Below are positions 33,859 through 42,198 of a DNA stretch of 64,000 nucleotides, piece by piece. The DNA comes from Amaricoccus sp003258405 (lineage in GTDB: Bacteria; Pseudomonadota; Alphaproteobacteria; Rhodobacterales; Rhodobacteraceae), in NCBI RefSeq assembly GCF_043226085.1, contig NZ_CP171225.1, positions 2,666,001 to 2,730,000 of the forward strand. The letters are read 5' to 3'. Under the pieces are notes generated by a model. It ran no database searches. It was given only the letters and a program-made list of their open reading frames with translations, and had not been told where the DNA came from. Positions within the stretch are counted from its first letter, which is position 1; each line of letters begins with the position of its first letter. Position numbers and translations under genes: made by a program.

Positions 33859-34671
33859 CTATCGCGAGGCCATGGCGACGTGGCCCTGGATCTTTCCCGA
33901 AACCGGGCCGGGCCCGAACTCCGCTTCGAGATCCTCGGCACACCGGGCGGTGATCGCTTCGAGATCCTGCGGCGCGCGGGCTTCCAGCTCGGCCCGGAGC
34001 GGCGTGCCCTGGCAATAGGCCACAGCGGGAAGGCGGGGCGTTTCGGCGCGGCTCTGCCGCGTGACGGTCTCGATCGCGACAGGGCCGAACCCCGCGCTTT
34101 CCAGATCGCCGCGCAGCACCGCGACATCGTGGTAGCCATGGGGCAGGCGGGCGAGAAAGAGCGGCGGATTCTCGGGAAAGAGGCCGGCGACGGTTTCGGT
34201 GACGCGGCGCGCGAAGATGTTTTCCTCGATCCGGTCCCAGACGCTGAGGAAGAACAGCCCGCCGGGCCGCAGGACGCGCCGCACCTCGCGGAAGCCCTGC
34301 ACCTTGTCGGGGAGGAACATCACGCCGAACTGGCAGCAGACCGCATCGAAGCTGCCATCCGCGAACGGCAGGGCCATGGCATCGGCCTGTTGCCAGGTGA
34401 TCCGCGGGTCGGGCGGCTGGCGCCGGGCCGCGCGGTCGAGCATCGGCTGGTTGAGATCGGTCACGACATAGCGCGCGCCGGGGACCAGCCGGGGGGCGAG
34501 CGCCCGAGAGACGACGCCGGTGCCCGCGGCGATCTCGAGGACCGCCTGCGGTGCGGCGGAGGCCACCCGCGCGGCGAGATCCTCGGCATATGTCTCGAAG
34601 ATGAGAGGGACGAGGCAATCGTCGTAGATGTCGGGTATCGACCCGGCGAAGAGCTTGTCGGTTCCGGACAT
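33859..34671 (-). CDS. Class I SAM-dependent methyltransferase
   Basis: 270 residues of the Methyltransf_11/25 type. Motif I is AVLEIAAGTGVVSRALA, then an acidic YVVTDLNQPMLDRA, the ADAMALPFADGSFDAVCCQF segment and VRRVLRPGGLFFLSVWD. The N-terminus MSGTDKLFAGSIPDIYDDCL is characteristic of a group often found in Rhizobiales and Rhodobacterales. Substrate unknown. It converges on the ATC-hydrolase-like gene with 12 bases between. Confidence 0.87.
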   Translation of the reverse strand: MSGTDKLFAGSIPDIYDDCLVPLIFETYAEDLAARVASAAPQAVLEIAAGTGVVSRALAPRLVPGARYVVTDLNQPMLDRAARRQPPDPRITWQQADAMALPFADGSFDAVCCQFGVMFLPDKVQGFREVRRVLRPGGLFFLSVWDRIEENIFARRVTETVAGLFPENPPLFLARLPHGYHDVAVLRGDLESAGFGPVAIETVTRQSRAETPRLPAVAYCQGTPLRAELEARAPQDLEAITARCAEDLEAEFGPGPVSGKIQGHVAMASR

Positions 34672-34765
34672 TTCCCCCTCCCGACCCTGAGGCGGCGCAG
34701 CGTTGCCGCCAGCGCCAGAGTATCACGGACGGCGGCTTGCGTCTGCTTTCGGGATGCAGGGGGCC

Positions 34766-35119
34766 TCAGCCGAAATCCTGGAAGACCAGCCATGCGCCGC
34801 AGCAGATGACGGCGAAGCCGAGGGCGTGGTTCCAGCGGATCGGCTCGCCGAGCCAGAGGGTCGAGAAGACGATGAAGATCGAGAGGGTGATGACCTCCTG
34901 AATCGTCTTGAGCTGGGAGGCGTTGAAATAGCCGTAGCCGATGCGGTTGGCGGGCACCTGGAGCACGTATTCGAAGAAGGCGATGCCCCAGCTCACCAGG
35001 ATCGCGATCCAGAGCGGCAGGGCCTTGAACTTCAGGTGGCCGTACCAGGCGAAGGTCATGAAGAGGTTGGATGCGAACAGCAGGCCGACCGTCGCGACCG
35101 GGGCGGGAATGGCGGGCAT
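34766..35119 (-). CDS. DUF486 (DMT superfamily) small membrane protein
   Basis: 117 residues with four membrane helices: VATVGLLFASNLFMTFAWYG, WIAILVSWGIAFFEYVLQVP, a third ending TLSIFIVFSTLWLGEP and the last ALGFAVICCGAWLVFQDFG. KTIQEVITLSIFI and RWNHALGF are DUF486 signatures. It resembles half of a drug/metabolite transporter and may dimerise; no substrate is known. Cotranscription with the methyltransferase downstream is possible. Confidence 0.88.
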   Translation of the reverse strand: MPAIPAPVATVGLLFASNLFMTFAWYGHLKFKALPLWIAILVSWGIAFFEYVLQVPANRIGYGYFNASQLKTIQEVITLSIFIVFSTLWLGEPIRWNHALGFAVICCGAWLVFQDFG

Positions 35120-35258
35120 GGGCAGGATCCTCGGAGGGGGATAGGTCTCCCTTCGCGCATATCAGAGCCCCGCGGCGCTGGCGATGGCGGGCGAGTGGGG
35201 CGGTGAAAACAGGGCGTTTCACCGTGAAAATCCGAAAATCGCTTTGAAATCATTGGAT

Positions 35259-35273
35259 TTTGTTATTAACAAA
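35259..35273. promoter_or_regulatory. AT-rich palindrome TTTGTT-ATT-AACAAA, possible operator
   Basis: A perfect 6+6 inverted repeat with a three-base spacer lies in the most AT-rich patch of this region (35220-35280), between the divergent DUF486 gene and the DUF2946-like/PepSY pair. PepSY reductase genes are often controlled by iron or other metals, so an operator for a metal-responsive regulator is a fair guess. No regulator can be named from sequence alone. Confidence 0.4.
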
Positions 35274-35409
35274 TCATGAATCGTCGCCGTTCCACCCCCG
35301 AAACCAGCCGCGCCCGCGCGCGGGGGGCCGGGGAGCGGAGGGTGGTCTGCCGCGGCGGCACACAGGAAGGGAAGACACCGCTCACGCGGGTGTGATAACG
35401 CTTCCCCCG

Positions 35410-35799
35410 ATGACGGATCTGTCGGGCATGAAGGACCGGTGGCTGCGGGGGATCGCCACGCTTGCCATCGTGGTCGCGCTGGCGCTGAGGCTGTTTGGCC
35501 CCGGCGGCGCGTTGCCCGTGCGCGAGGGTTACGTCACGCTCTGCACGGGAAGCGAGATCCTCTACATCCCGCTCTCCGAGCTCGGGCTCGCCCCGCCGGA
35601 CGACACGCCCGCCGCGCCGGTCTCCGACCATTGCCCGTGGTTCTTCCAGTTCCATCCGTTGCCGGTCACGCCGTTCGTGTTCGAGCTGCTGGCCGGGATC
35701 TTCACGGTGCAGCCGCGCCCGCCCCTGCCGCCGGTGGCAGCGGCCGGGCGCGTGGCCGCTGCCTTCCATGCAAGAGGCCCGCCGGCGACCGGCGCCTGA
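35410..35799 (+). CDS. DUF2946-like small exported protein
   Basis: 129 residues. One N-terminal hydrophobic helix (GIATLAIVVALALRLFGPG) acts as anchor or signal. The middle holds two Cys in LCTGSEILYI and DHCPWFFQF, and a proline-rich tail follows. The pattern (helix, LCT, then DHCP) resembles DUF2946 proteins that accompany TonB receptors and PepSY reductases. The start may be ATG 35410 or ATG 35428. It lies 62 bases upstream of the PepSY gene on the same strand. Function unknown, likely metal-related by context. Confidence 0.6.
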   Translation: MTDLSGMKDRWLRGIATLAIVVALALRLFGPGGALPVREGYVTLCTGSEILYIPLSELGLAPPDDTPAAPVSDHCPWFFQFHPLPVTPFVFELLAGIFTVQPRPPLPPVAAAGRVAAAFHARGPPATGA

Positions 35800-35860
35800 T
35801 CCGGTCTCGACATGATACGCCGCGCCCGATTGCCGGGCGGCGGCCCTCTTGCACTTCGGA

Positions 35861-37231
35861 ATGATGAAAATGACAGAAACTCCCATTCGCAGGGCTCCGG
35901 CCTCTGCGCTCTATCGCGCCGTGTGGCGCTGGCATTTCTATGCCGGACTGCTCATCCTGCCCCTGTTGGTCCTGATGGCGGTCACCGGAGGGGTCTACCT
36001 CTTCAAGGACGAGATCAACGATGTCACCCAGCGCACGCTGCGCTTCGTGGAGCCCGCGGCCACGGCGCCGCTGCCGCCTTCGGCCCTGACGGCGCGGGCG
36101 CTGGCCGCGCATCCGGGCGAGCTCAAGGCCTATTTCCCACCGGCGGCGCCGGACCGGTCCGCGCAGGTGAAGATCGCGGGCGCGGACGGGGTCAGGGACT
36201 CGGTCTATGTGAACCCCTATGACGGCACGGTGCTCGGCAGCGCCTGGGACGGCGGCCCCTCCGGCAGCTGGGCGATGTGGCTGGTGCGCAAGCTTCACAG
36301 CCTCGAATACGTCGGCTGGCTGGGCAACCGGCTGATCGAGGCCGCGGCGGGCTGGATGGTGCTGCTGGTTGCGACCGGCGTCTATCTCTGGTGGCCGCGC
36401 GGGCGCAATGTCGGGGTGCTTGCGCCGCGGCGGACGCGGGGGCGGCCGCTCTGGCGCGACCTGCATGCGGTGACGGGGTTCTATACCGGGCTCTTCATCC
36501 TCTTCCTCGCCTTCTCCGGGCTGCCCTGGTCCGGGGTCTGGGGCAAGCAGTTCTACAAGCTCAGCTATGCGGTGGGGCTCGGGATGCCGGATGGCTACTG
36601 GTCGAACTATCCGGTCTCCAAGGTGCCCGCAGGCGAGGCGCTCGACCGGACGCCCTGGATCATGGAGCACCAGCCGATGCCGGTGTCGGGGGCCTCGGAC
36701 GGCGCGCCGGCGGCGCTCGATCAGGTCGTCGCGACCCTGGACGCGCTCGGGGTGCATCCCGGCTATGCGCTCGACATGCCCTCCGGGCCGACCGGCGTGT
36801 TCACGGCGTCGGTCTATCCCCATGACGTCACGCAGGAGCGCGTGGTGCATCTCGACCAGTATACCGGCAAGGTGCTGTTCGACATGGGGCTCGACGATCT
36901 CGGCCCGCTCGGCCGGGCCGCGGAATGGGGCGTGAGCCTCCACATGGGCCAGGCCTTCGGGCTCGCCAACCAGATCGTGCTGCTGCTGGCCTGTGCGGCG
37001 ATGGTGCTGCTGGCGGTTTCGGCGGCGGTGATGTGGTGGAAGCGGCGCCCGGCGGGCGCGCTCGGGGCACCGAGCGTGCCGGAGGATTTCCGCATCCCGC
37101 AGGCCATCCTCGTGATCGCGGTGCTGGCCGGCGTGTTCTTCCCGCTGGTGGGGCTGTCGCTGCTCGTGGTGGCGGGGCTGGAGCTCTGTGTCCATGCCGC
37201 GTCGCGCTGGCGGCGTCGGCGGGCGGCCTGA
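35861..37231 (+). CDS. PepSY-associated membrane protein (PiuB-like reductase family)
   Basis: 456 residues from the first of three clustered Met codons (35861, 35864, 35870). Four or five membrane helices with long periplasmic loops. It opens LYRAVWRWHFYAGLLILPLL and VTGGVYLFKDEINDVTQ, with the conserved His of the first helix, then WDGGPSGSWAMWLVRKLHSL, YLWWPRGRNVGVL and LHAVTGFYTGLFILFLAFSG. A further pair near the end reads WGVSLHMGQAFGLANQIVLL. Conserved His residues in helices suggest haem. Such proteins are thought to reduce siderophore-bound or other periplasmic metal; no TonB receptor is in this window. Confidence 0.85.
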   Translation: MMKMTETPIRRAPASALYRAVWRWHFYAGLLILPLLVLMAVTGGVYLFKDEINDVTQRTLRFVEPAATAPLPPSALTARALAAHPGELKAYFPPAAPDRSAQVKIAGADGVRDSVYVNPYDGTVLGSAWDGGPSGSWAMWLVRKLHSLEYVGWLGNRLIEAAAGWMVLLVATGVYLWWPRGRNVGVLAPRRTRGRPLWRDLHAVTGFYTGLFILFLAFSGLPWSGVWGKQFYKLSYAVGLGMPDGYWSNYPVSKVPAGEALDRTPWIMEHQPMPVSGASDGAPAALDQVVATLDALGVHPGYALDMPSGPTGVFTASVYPHDVTQERVVHLDQYTGKVLFDMGLDDLGPLGRAAEWGVSLHMGQAFGLANQIVLLLACAAMVLLAVSAAVMWWKRRPAGALGAPSVPEDFRIPQAILVIAVLAGVFFPLVGLSLLVVAGLELCVHAASRWRRRRAA

Positions 37232-37281
37232 TCCGGCCGGGCCCGGCGGTTTGCGCCGCCGGGCCCGGAGGCCGGGGGGCG

Positions 37282-37977
37282 TCAGGCTTCCCGGCTGATC
37301 TGCTCGAGGCGTTCGACATCGGCGATCTCGAGCCAGCGGTAGCCGGTGCGGAGCACGCCGGCCTCGACGAGGCTGCCGAGCGCGCGGCGCACGCTCGAGC
37401 GGGTCATGCCGATCAGCCGGCCGAAATCGTCCTGGTTGCCGTTCACGCGGCCCTGTGCATCCGCGAGCCGCAGGAGCAGGCGGGCAAGCCGCGCCCGCGG
37501 GCTGAGCGCCAGGGCTTCGGCCAGCAGGGTCACGGCGGTCGTGACGTTGTTGAAGCTCTGTTCGTAGAACATCTGCCAGCAGGCCGGATCGCGGGCGAGC
37601 AGCTCGCGCACGGCGGCCTGGGGAATGTGGAAGACCCGGCTTTCCGCCGCGGCGGAGAGGCTCACGAGGCGGCGGCCGCCGGCGAGCGGCGTGCCCTCGC
37701 CGATCCAGAAGCCGGGTTCGGCCCGGTGGATCGCCACCGGCTCGTCCCCCAGCAGCGGAAAGGTGAGATCGAGCGCCCCGGCGCCGAGGCCGAAGAGGCC
37801 GTTGGGCTCGTCGCCCGCGAAATAGAGCGTCTCGCCCGCCACGAACCGCCGCCAGCGGCCGTTTTCCGCGGCCCAGGTCTTGAAGGTATCCGGCTGGGTG
37901 GAGAGCCACCCCACCCGGTCGAGGGGGGCGAGGTCTGCCAGCGACGGTTTGTGTCTGAATTGGTTCATCTGCACCAT
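37282..37977 (-). CDS. Crp/Fnr-type transcriptional regulator
   Basis: 231 residues. An N-terminal cyclic-nucleotide-binding-like beta roll (FVAGETLYFAGDEPNGLFGL, EPGFWIGEGTPLAGGRR), a long helix (LLAEALALSPRARLARLLLR) and a C-terminal winged helix with recognition region DDFGRLIGMTRSSVRRALGS. No Fnr-type cysteine cluster is visible at the N-terminus, and the residues that bind cAMP in CRP are not well kept, so the effector is open. Met at 37968 is an alternative start. Divergent from the arylsulfatase, 103 bases apart, which makes that gene its most likely target. Confidence 0.87.
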   Translation of the reverse strand: MVQMNQFRHKPSLADLAPLDRVGWLSTQPDTFKTWAAENGRWRRFVAGETLYFAGDEPNGLFGLGAGALDLTFPLLGDEPVAIHRAEPGFWIGEGTPLAGGRRLVSLSAAAESRVFHIPQAAVRELLARDPACWQMFYEQSFNNVTTAVTLLAEALALSPRARLARLLLRLADAQGRVNGNQDDFGRLIGMTRSSVRRALGSLVEAGVLRTGYRWLEIADVERLEQISREA

Positions 37978-38080
37978 TCTTGAAATGTACTGGAGACTAC
38001 CCTGCTCATGGGATCGCCGTCCACGTACCGGTGCAAGCCGCGAGCGGGGGCAGCCATCACATCTTGGAGGGGGAGACACC

Positions 38081-39694
38081 ATGAACTGGTCGAGGACGGC
38101 GCGTTTCTGTGCCCTGGCGGTGAGCCTCGCGGCGCTGGCGGCGGGTGCCGCGGCGGCGCAGGAGGCGGACGCCGGGAGCGCGGAGGCGCAGGCGGCGGAC
38201 AAGCCGAACATCCTGGTGATCTGGGGCGATGACATCGGCACCTGGAACATCAGCTTCAACAACCGCGGGATGATGGGCTACGAGACGCCCAACATCGACC
38301 GCATTGCCAAGGAAGGGCTTTCCTTTACCGATTACTACGCCCAGCAGAGCTGCACCGCGGGGCGCGCGGCCTTCATCGGCGGCAACGTCCCGGTGCGGAC
38401 CGGCATGACCAAGGTCGGCCTGCCGGGCGCCGAGCAGGGCTGGCAGGCGACCGACGTCACCATGGCGACGGTGCTGAAATCCGAGGGCTACGTCACCGGC
38501 CAGTTCGGCAAGAACCACCAGGGCGACCGCGACGAGCATCTGCCGACGATGCACGGCTTCGACGAATTCTTCGGCAATCTCTATCACCTCAATGCCGAGG
38601 AGGAGCCGGAGAACCGCGACTATCCCGCCGACATGGTGCTGGCGGACGGCCAGACCTTCCTCGAGAAGTTCGGGCCGAGGGGCGTGCTCCACACCTGGGC
38701 CAACGATGACGGCACCCAGCGGATCGAGGACACCGGCCTGCTGACCAAGAAGCGGATGGAGACGGTGGATCAGGAGACGGTCGATGCGGCCGAGGCCTTC
38801 ATCCGCAACGCCGTCGAATCGGGCGAGCCGTTCTTCGTCTGGTGGAACGCCACCCGGATGCATTTCCGCACCCATGTGAGCGAGGAGCATACCGGCCTCT
38901 CCGGGCCGGGCGGTGACGAATATCAGGACGGCATGGTCGAGCATGACATGCAGGTCGGCCAGCTCCTCGATCTGATCGACGAGCTCGGCGTCGCCGACAA
39001 CACGGTGGTGATGTATTCGACCGACAACGGGCCGCATTACAACACTTGGCCCGACGCCGGCACCACGCCGTTCCGGTCGGAGAAGAACTCGAACTGGGAG
39101 GGCGCCTACCGCGTGCCGGCCTTTGTGCGCTGGCCCGGCCATTTCCCGGCGGGCGAGACCCTGAACGGCATCATCTCCCACGAGGACTGGCTGCCGACGT
39201 TCGCCGCCATCGGCGGCAACCCGGACGTTAAGCAGCAGCTGCGCGAGGGTGTCGAGCTGGACGGCCGGGAATACCGCAACTACATCGACGGCTATGACCT
39301 CACCGCCTACCTGACCGGCGAGACCGACGAATCGCCGCGGCACGAGTTCTGGTACGTGAACGACGACGGCCAGATCGTCGCGGCCCGCTATGACGACTGG
39401 AAGGTGGTGTTCCTCGAAAACCGCGGCGAGAAGTTCGGCGTCTGGATGGAGCCCTTCACCGAGCTCCGGGTGCCGCTGATCACCAACCTCCGCCGCGATC
39501 CGTTCGAGAAGGCCCAGCACAACGCCAACACCTATTACGACTGGCTGCTCGACCGGGCCTTCGTGCTGGTGCCGATCCAGGGGCTGGCCGCGCAGTTCCT
39601 CACGACGATGCAGGACTATCCGCCGAGCCAGACGCCGGGCTCGTTCAACCTCAGCACCGTCGAGGAGAAGATCAAGGCCGGCCTCGGCAACTGA
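38081..39694 (+). CDS. Secreted arylsulfatase
   Basis: 537 residues with a signal peptide (CALAVSLAALAAGAAAAQ). Sulfatase N-terminal domain: metal-binding Asp50/Asp51 in LVIWGDDIGTWN, and the formylglycine-forming motif with Cys91 in QQSCTAGRAAFIGG. The motif is C-T-A-G-R, a known bacterial variant of the usual CxPxR. Later blocks are VTGQFGKNHQGDRDEHLPT, FFVWWNATRMHFRTHV, VVMYSTDNGPHYNTWPDAG and the C-terminal ARYDDWKVVFLE. Predicted to hydrolyse sulfate esters outside the cytoplasm. Its modifying enzyme is not in the window. A very strong GGAGGGGGAGACACC precedes the start. Confidence 0.93.
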   Translation: MNWSRTARFCALAVSLAALAAGAAAAQEADAGSAEAQAADKPNILVIWGDDIGTWNISFNNRGMMGYETPNIDRIAKEGLSFTDYYAQQSCTAGRAAFIGGNVPVRTGMTKVGLPGAEQGWQATDVTMATVLKSEGYVTGQFGKNHQGDRDEHLPTMHGFDEFFGNLYHLNAEEEPENRDYPADMVLADGQTFLEKFGPRGVLHTWANDDGTQRIEDTGLLTKKRMETVDQETVDAAEAFIRNAVESGEPFFVWWNATRMHFRTHVSEEHTGLSGPGGDEYQDGMVEHDMQVGQLLDLIDELGVADNTVVMYSTDNGPHYNTWPDAGTTPFRSEKNSNWEGAYRVPAFVRWPGHFPAGETLNGIISHEDWLPTFAAIGGNPDVKQQLREGVELDGREYRNYIDGYDLTAYLTGETDESPRHEFWYVNDDGQIVAARYDDWKVVFLENRGEKFGVWMEPFTELRVPLITNLRRDPFEKAQHNANTYYDWLLDRAFVLVPIQGLAAQFLTTMQDYPPSQTPGSFNLSTVEEKIKAGLGN

Positions 39695-39745
39695 CCGGGC
39701 GAAGGCGACAGGCGGCCTCCGGCGCCATGCCGGGGGCCTGAAGGA

Positions 39746-41359
39746 TCAGGGCGTCGCTGCCGGGGGTGGCGGCGCCGCGCCGTTTTCAGGGGGTGCCGGG
39801 CCCTCGGGGGCGGGCGCCCTGTCGAGATGCTCGTGCGCCTTGCGCAGGTGGCGCAGCATGCGGAGCTCGGCGTTCATGCCGCGGAGCGCGTGATCGAGGC
39901 TGTCGATCGAGAGCGCGTGGAGGGCGGCGAGGTGGACGAGCTCGTCCTTGATCTCCTCGCGATGGGCGAGAAGCCCTGCCTCGTTTTCCGGGGTCATCTC
40001 GCCGGGGCGGGCGAGCAGGGCGCGGATCCGGTGTTCAAGCTCGATGCGCTGGGGCGGCACGGTCTCGACATCGGCAAGCGTGCCGCGGGCGGTGCCGGCA
40101 TCCTCGAGGGCGGCGACGCAGTGCTGGAGCGCGCGCATCAGGCCCTGGATCTCCGCGGCTTCCCGCGGCGAGATCGGCTGGGTGGTGAGACGGGCGAGGA
40201 ACTCGGCGATGCCGCCGGCGAGGCCGTGGGCGGCGGCGATGGCGGCGGGCAGCCGGTCCGGGCGGTCGGGCGCGGCGAGCCAGGCGCCGATCGCCCGCGT
40301 CGCGAGGTCGCGCAGGCGGCGGGTTTCCTTGAGGGCGGCCGCGATGCCGAGCGCGGGCACGGCCAGCACGGTCTGGTCGAGGTAGCGGAGGCGGGATTCG
40401 TCCTCCTCCTGGCTCAGGAACCGGTTCTCGAGCAGACGCACGAGCGCGGGGGTGAGCGGCCAGATCAGCAGCACGCCGAGGATGTTGAAGGCGGTGTGAA
40501 AGAGCGCGAGCGCGATGGCGGGGTCGGTCGTGAAGCCGAGCGTGGCGGTGAGCCAGGTGATGGCAGCGAGCAGGTGGGGCAGGAGCGCGAGGGCGGCGCC
40601 CGCGGCGACGAGGTTGAAGGCCACATGGCTCGAGGCGACGCGGCGCGCGACCGGGGTCGCCCCCCATGCGGCGATCATCGCGGTGGCGGTCGTGCCGATG
40701 TTGGCGCCGATGATGAGGGCGGCGGCGTGCTCGAGATCGAGGAGGCCCGAGGAGACGGCGGAGAGCGCCACGACCATCGCGGCACTCGAGGACTGCATGA
40801 GGAGCGAGAGCAGGGTGCCGATGCCGACGTAGACGAGGGTGCCCGCGAGGCTGCCCGGGGCGAAGGCGGGCAGGGTCATCCCGGCCGCGGCGGTCTCGAA
40901 GCCCGCCTTGAGAAACTCGATGCCGAGAAAGAGGACGCCGAAGCCCGCAAGCGCGGTGCCGAGCCCCGCCCTGCGGCTCCGGCCCGAGGCGAGGCGGAGG
41001 ATCATGCCGAGCCCGACCATGGGGAGCGCGGCGGCGGCGATATCGAGGCGGAAGCCGAAGACCGAGACGATCCAGCCGGTCATCGTGGTGCCGAGATTGG
41101 TGCCGTAGATCACCCAGACCGCCTGGGAGAGGGTGAGGAAGCCCGCATTGGCAAAGCCGATGGTGGCGACGGTGACGGCGCTCGAGGACTGCACGAGCGA
41201 GGTGAGGCCGAAGCCGGTCAGGAAGCCGCGGAAGGCGCTGGAGGTCCAGCGGGCGAGGATGCGCTTGAGCGCGGGTCCGGCGGCTTCGCGCAGCCCCTCG
41301 GTCATGAGCCACATGCCCATGAGGAAGAGGCCGAGGCCGCCGAGCGTCTGGCTGAGCAT
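39746..41359 (-). CDS. Na/Pi cotransporter family protein with PhoU-like tail
   Basis: 537 residues. Two inverted-repeat transport modules each carry the QSSSA signature: LTSLVQSSSAVTVATIGFAN and LLSLLMQSSSAAMVVALSAV, with GTNLGTTMTGWI and IGANIGTTATAMIA after them. After about residue 340 there is a cytosolic helical PhoU-like domain (LKETRRLRDLATRAIGAWLA, HREEIKDELVHLAALHALSI). Imports phosphate with Na+ by family knowledge. The tail ends with an Ala-Pro-rich stretch. Start MLSQTLGGLGLFLMG has GGAG upstream; an earlier Met at 41389 is less likely. Confidence 0.92.
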   Translation of the reverse strand: MLSQTLGGLGLFLMGMWLMTEGLREAAGPALKRILARWTSSAFRGFLTGFGLTSLVQSSSAVTVATIGFANAGFLTLSQAVWVIYGTNLGTTMTGWIVSVFGFRLDIAAAALPMVGLGMILRLASGRSRRAGLGTALAGFGVLFLGIEFLKAGFETAAAGMTLPAFAPGSLAGTLVYVGIGTLLSLLMQSSSAAMVVALSAVSSGLLDLEHAAALIIGANIGTTATAMIAAWGATPVARRVASSHVAFNLVAAGAALALLPHLLAAITWLTATLGFTTDPAIALALFHTAFNILGVLLIWPLTPALVRLLENRFLSQEEDESRLRYLDQTVLAVPALGIAAALKETRRLRDLATRAIGAWLAAPDRPDRLPAAIAAAHGLAGGIAEFLARLTTQPISPREAAEIQGLMRALQHCVAALEDAGTARGTLADVETVPPQRIELEHRIRALLARPGEMTPENEAGLLAHREEIKDELVHLAALHALSIDSLDHALRGMNAELRMLRHLRKAHEHLDRAPAPEGPAPPENGAAPPPPAATP

Positions 41360-41538
41360 GGGACCGCTCCGGGGGTTCGGGGCTCCCATCCTTGCGGCGC
41401 CGGCGGGGGTCGGGCAAGCGGGTTGGCGGGCTTGTCGCGAGAATGTCGCGGGCCGGGTCCGGAGCGGGACCGCCTCGGGGCCGGGGATGTGGATCAAGGT
41501 CGATGGGGCCGGGCCGCGCGCGGCGCGGGCGAACCGCG

Positions 41539-42198
41539 TCAGCCCCCGAGCAGGATGGTGGGGCCGCCCGCGGCCATGGCGTCCTCGGCATCGTGGGTGA
41601 CGAGCAGCATCGGCAGGCCGCGGGCGCGGGCGTGGGAGAAGACGAAGTCGCGGGTACGGGCGCGGCGGCTGGCGTCGAGCCGCGAGAAGGGTTCGTCGAG
41701 GGCGAGCGCGCGGGGTTCGGCGAGCAGGGTGCGCAGCAGCGCCACCCGTGTCCGCTGGCCGCCCGAGAGGGTGGCCGGGTCGCGGGGGCCGAAGCCCGCG
41801 AGGCCCGCCTCGGAGAGTGCCGCCTCGATCCTGGCGCGTCGGGCGGCGCGGCCGCGGATCCCGGCGCTGAGGCCGAAGGCGAGGTTTCCCGCGACCGAGA
41901 GGTGGGGAAAGAGCACGTCGTCCTGGAAGAGCATGCCGATCCGCCGGGTCTGCGGCGGGCGGTGGGTGATTTCCGCGCCGTCGAGCCAGAGGCGGCCCCG
42001 GGCCGTGAAGGCTGGATCGAGGGTGCCGGTGGCGAAGGCAAGCAGGGTGGACTTGCCCGCGCCGGAGGGGCCCATGACGGTGAGGATCTCGCCGGGCGGG
42101 ATATGCGCATCAAGCTCGAGCAGGGGCACGCCCGCGCGCAGGATGCGGACCTCCTCGAAGGTGAGGCCTGCCTCATGCCGGGAGGGCGGGGCGTTCAT
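41539..42198 (-). CDS. ynjD: ABC transporter ATP-binding protein (YnjD type)
   Basis: 219 residues. Walker A GPSGAGKST at 43-51, Q-loop in GMLFQDDVLFPHLSV, signature LSGGQRTRVALLRTLLAEP and Walker B RALALDEPFSRLD, with the switch His in LLVTHDAEDAM. It resembles ThiQ/YnjD rather than lipid or drug exporters. It overlaps the permease stop by four bases and completes an operon with permease and binding protein upstream. Confidence 0.9.
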   Translation of the reverse strand: MNAPPSRHEAGLTFEEVRILRAGVPLLELDAHIPPGEILTVMGPSGAGKSTLLAFATGTLDPAFTARGRLWLDGAEITHRPPQTRRIGMLFQDDVLFPHLSVAGNLAFGLSAGIRGRAARRARIEAALSEAGLAGFGPRDPATLSGGQRTRVALLRTLLAEPRALALDEPFSRLDASRRARTRDFVFSHARARGLPMLLVTHDAEDAMAAGGPTILLGG

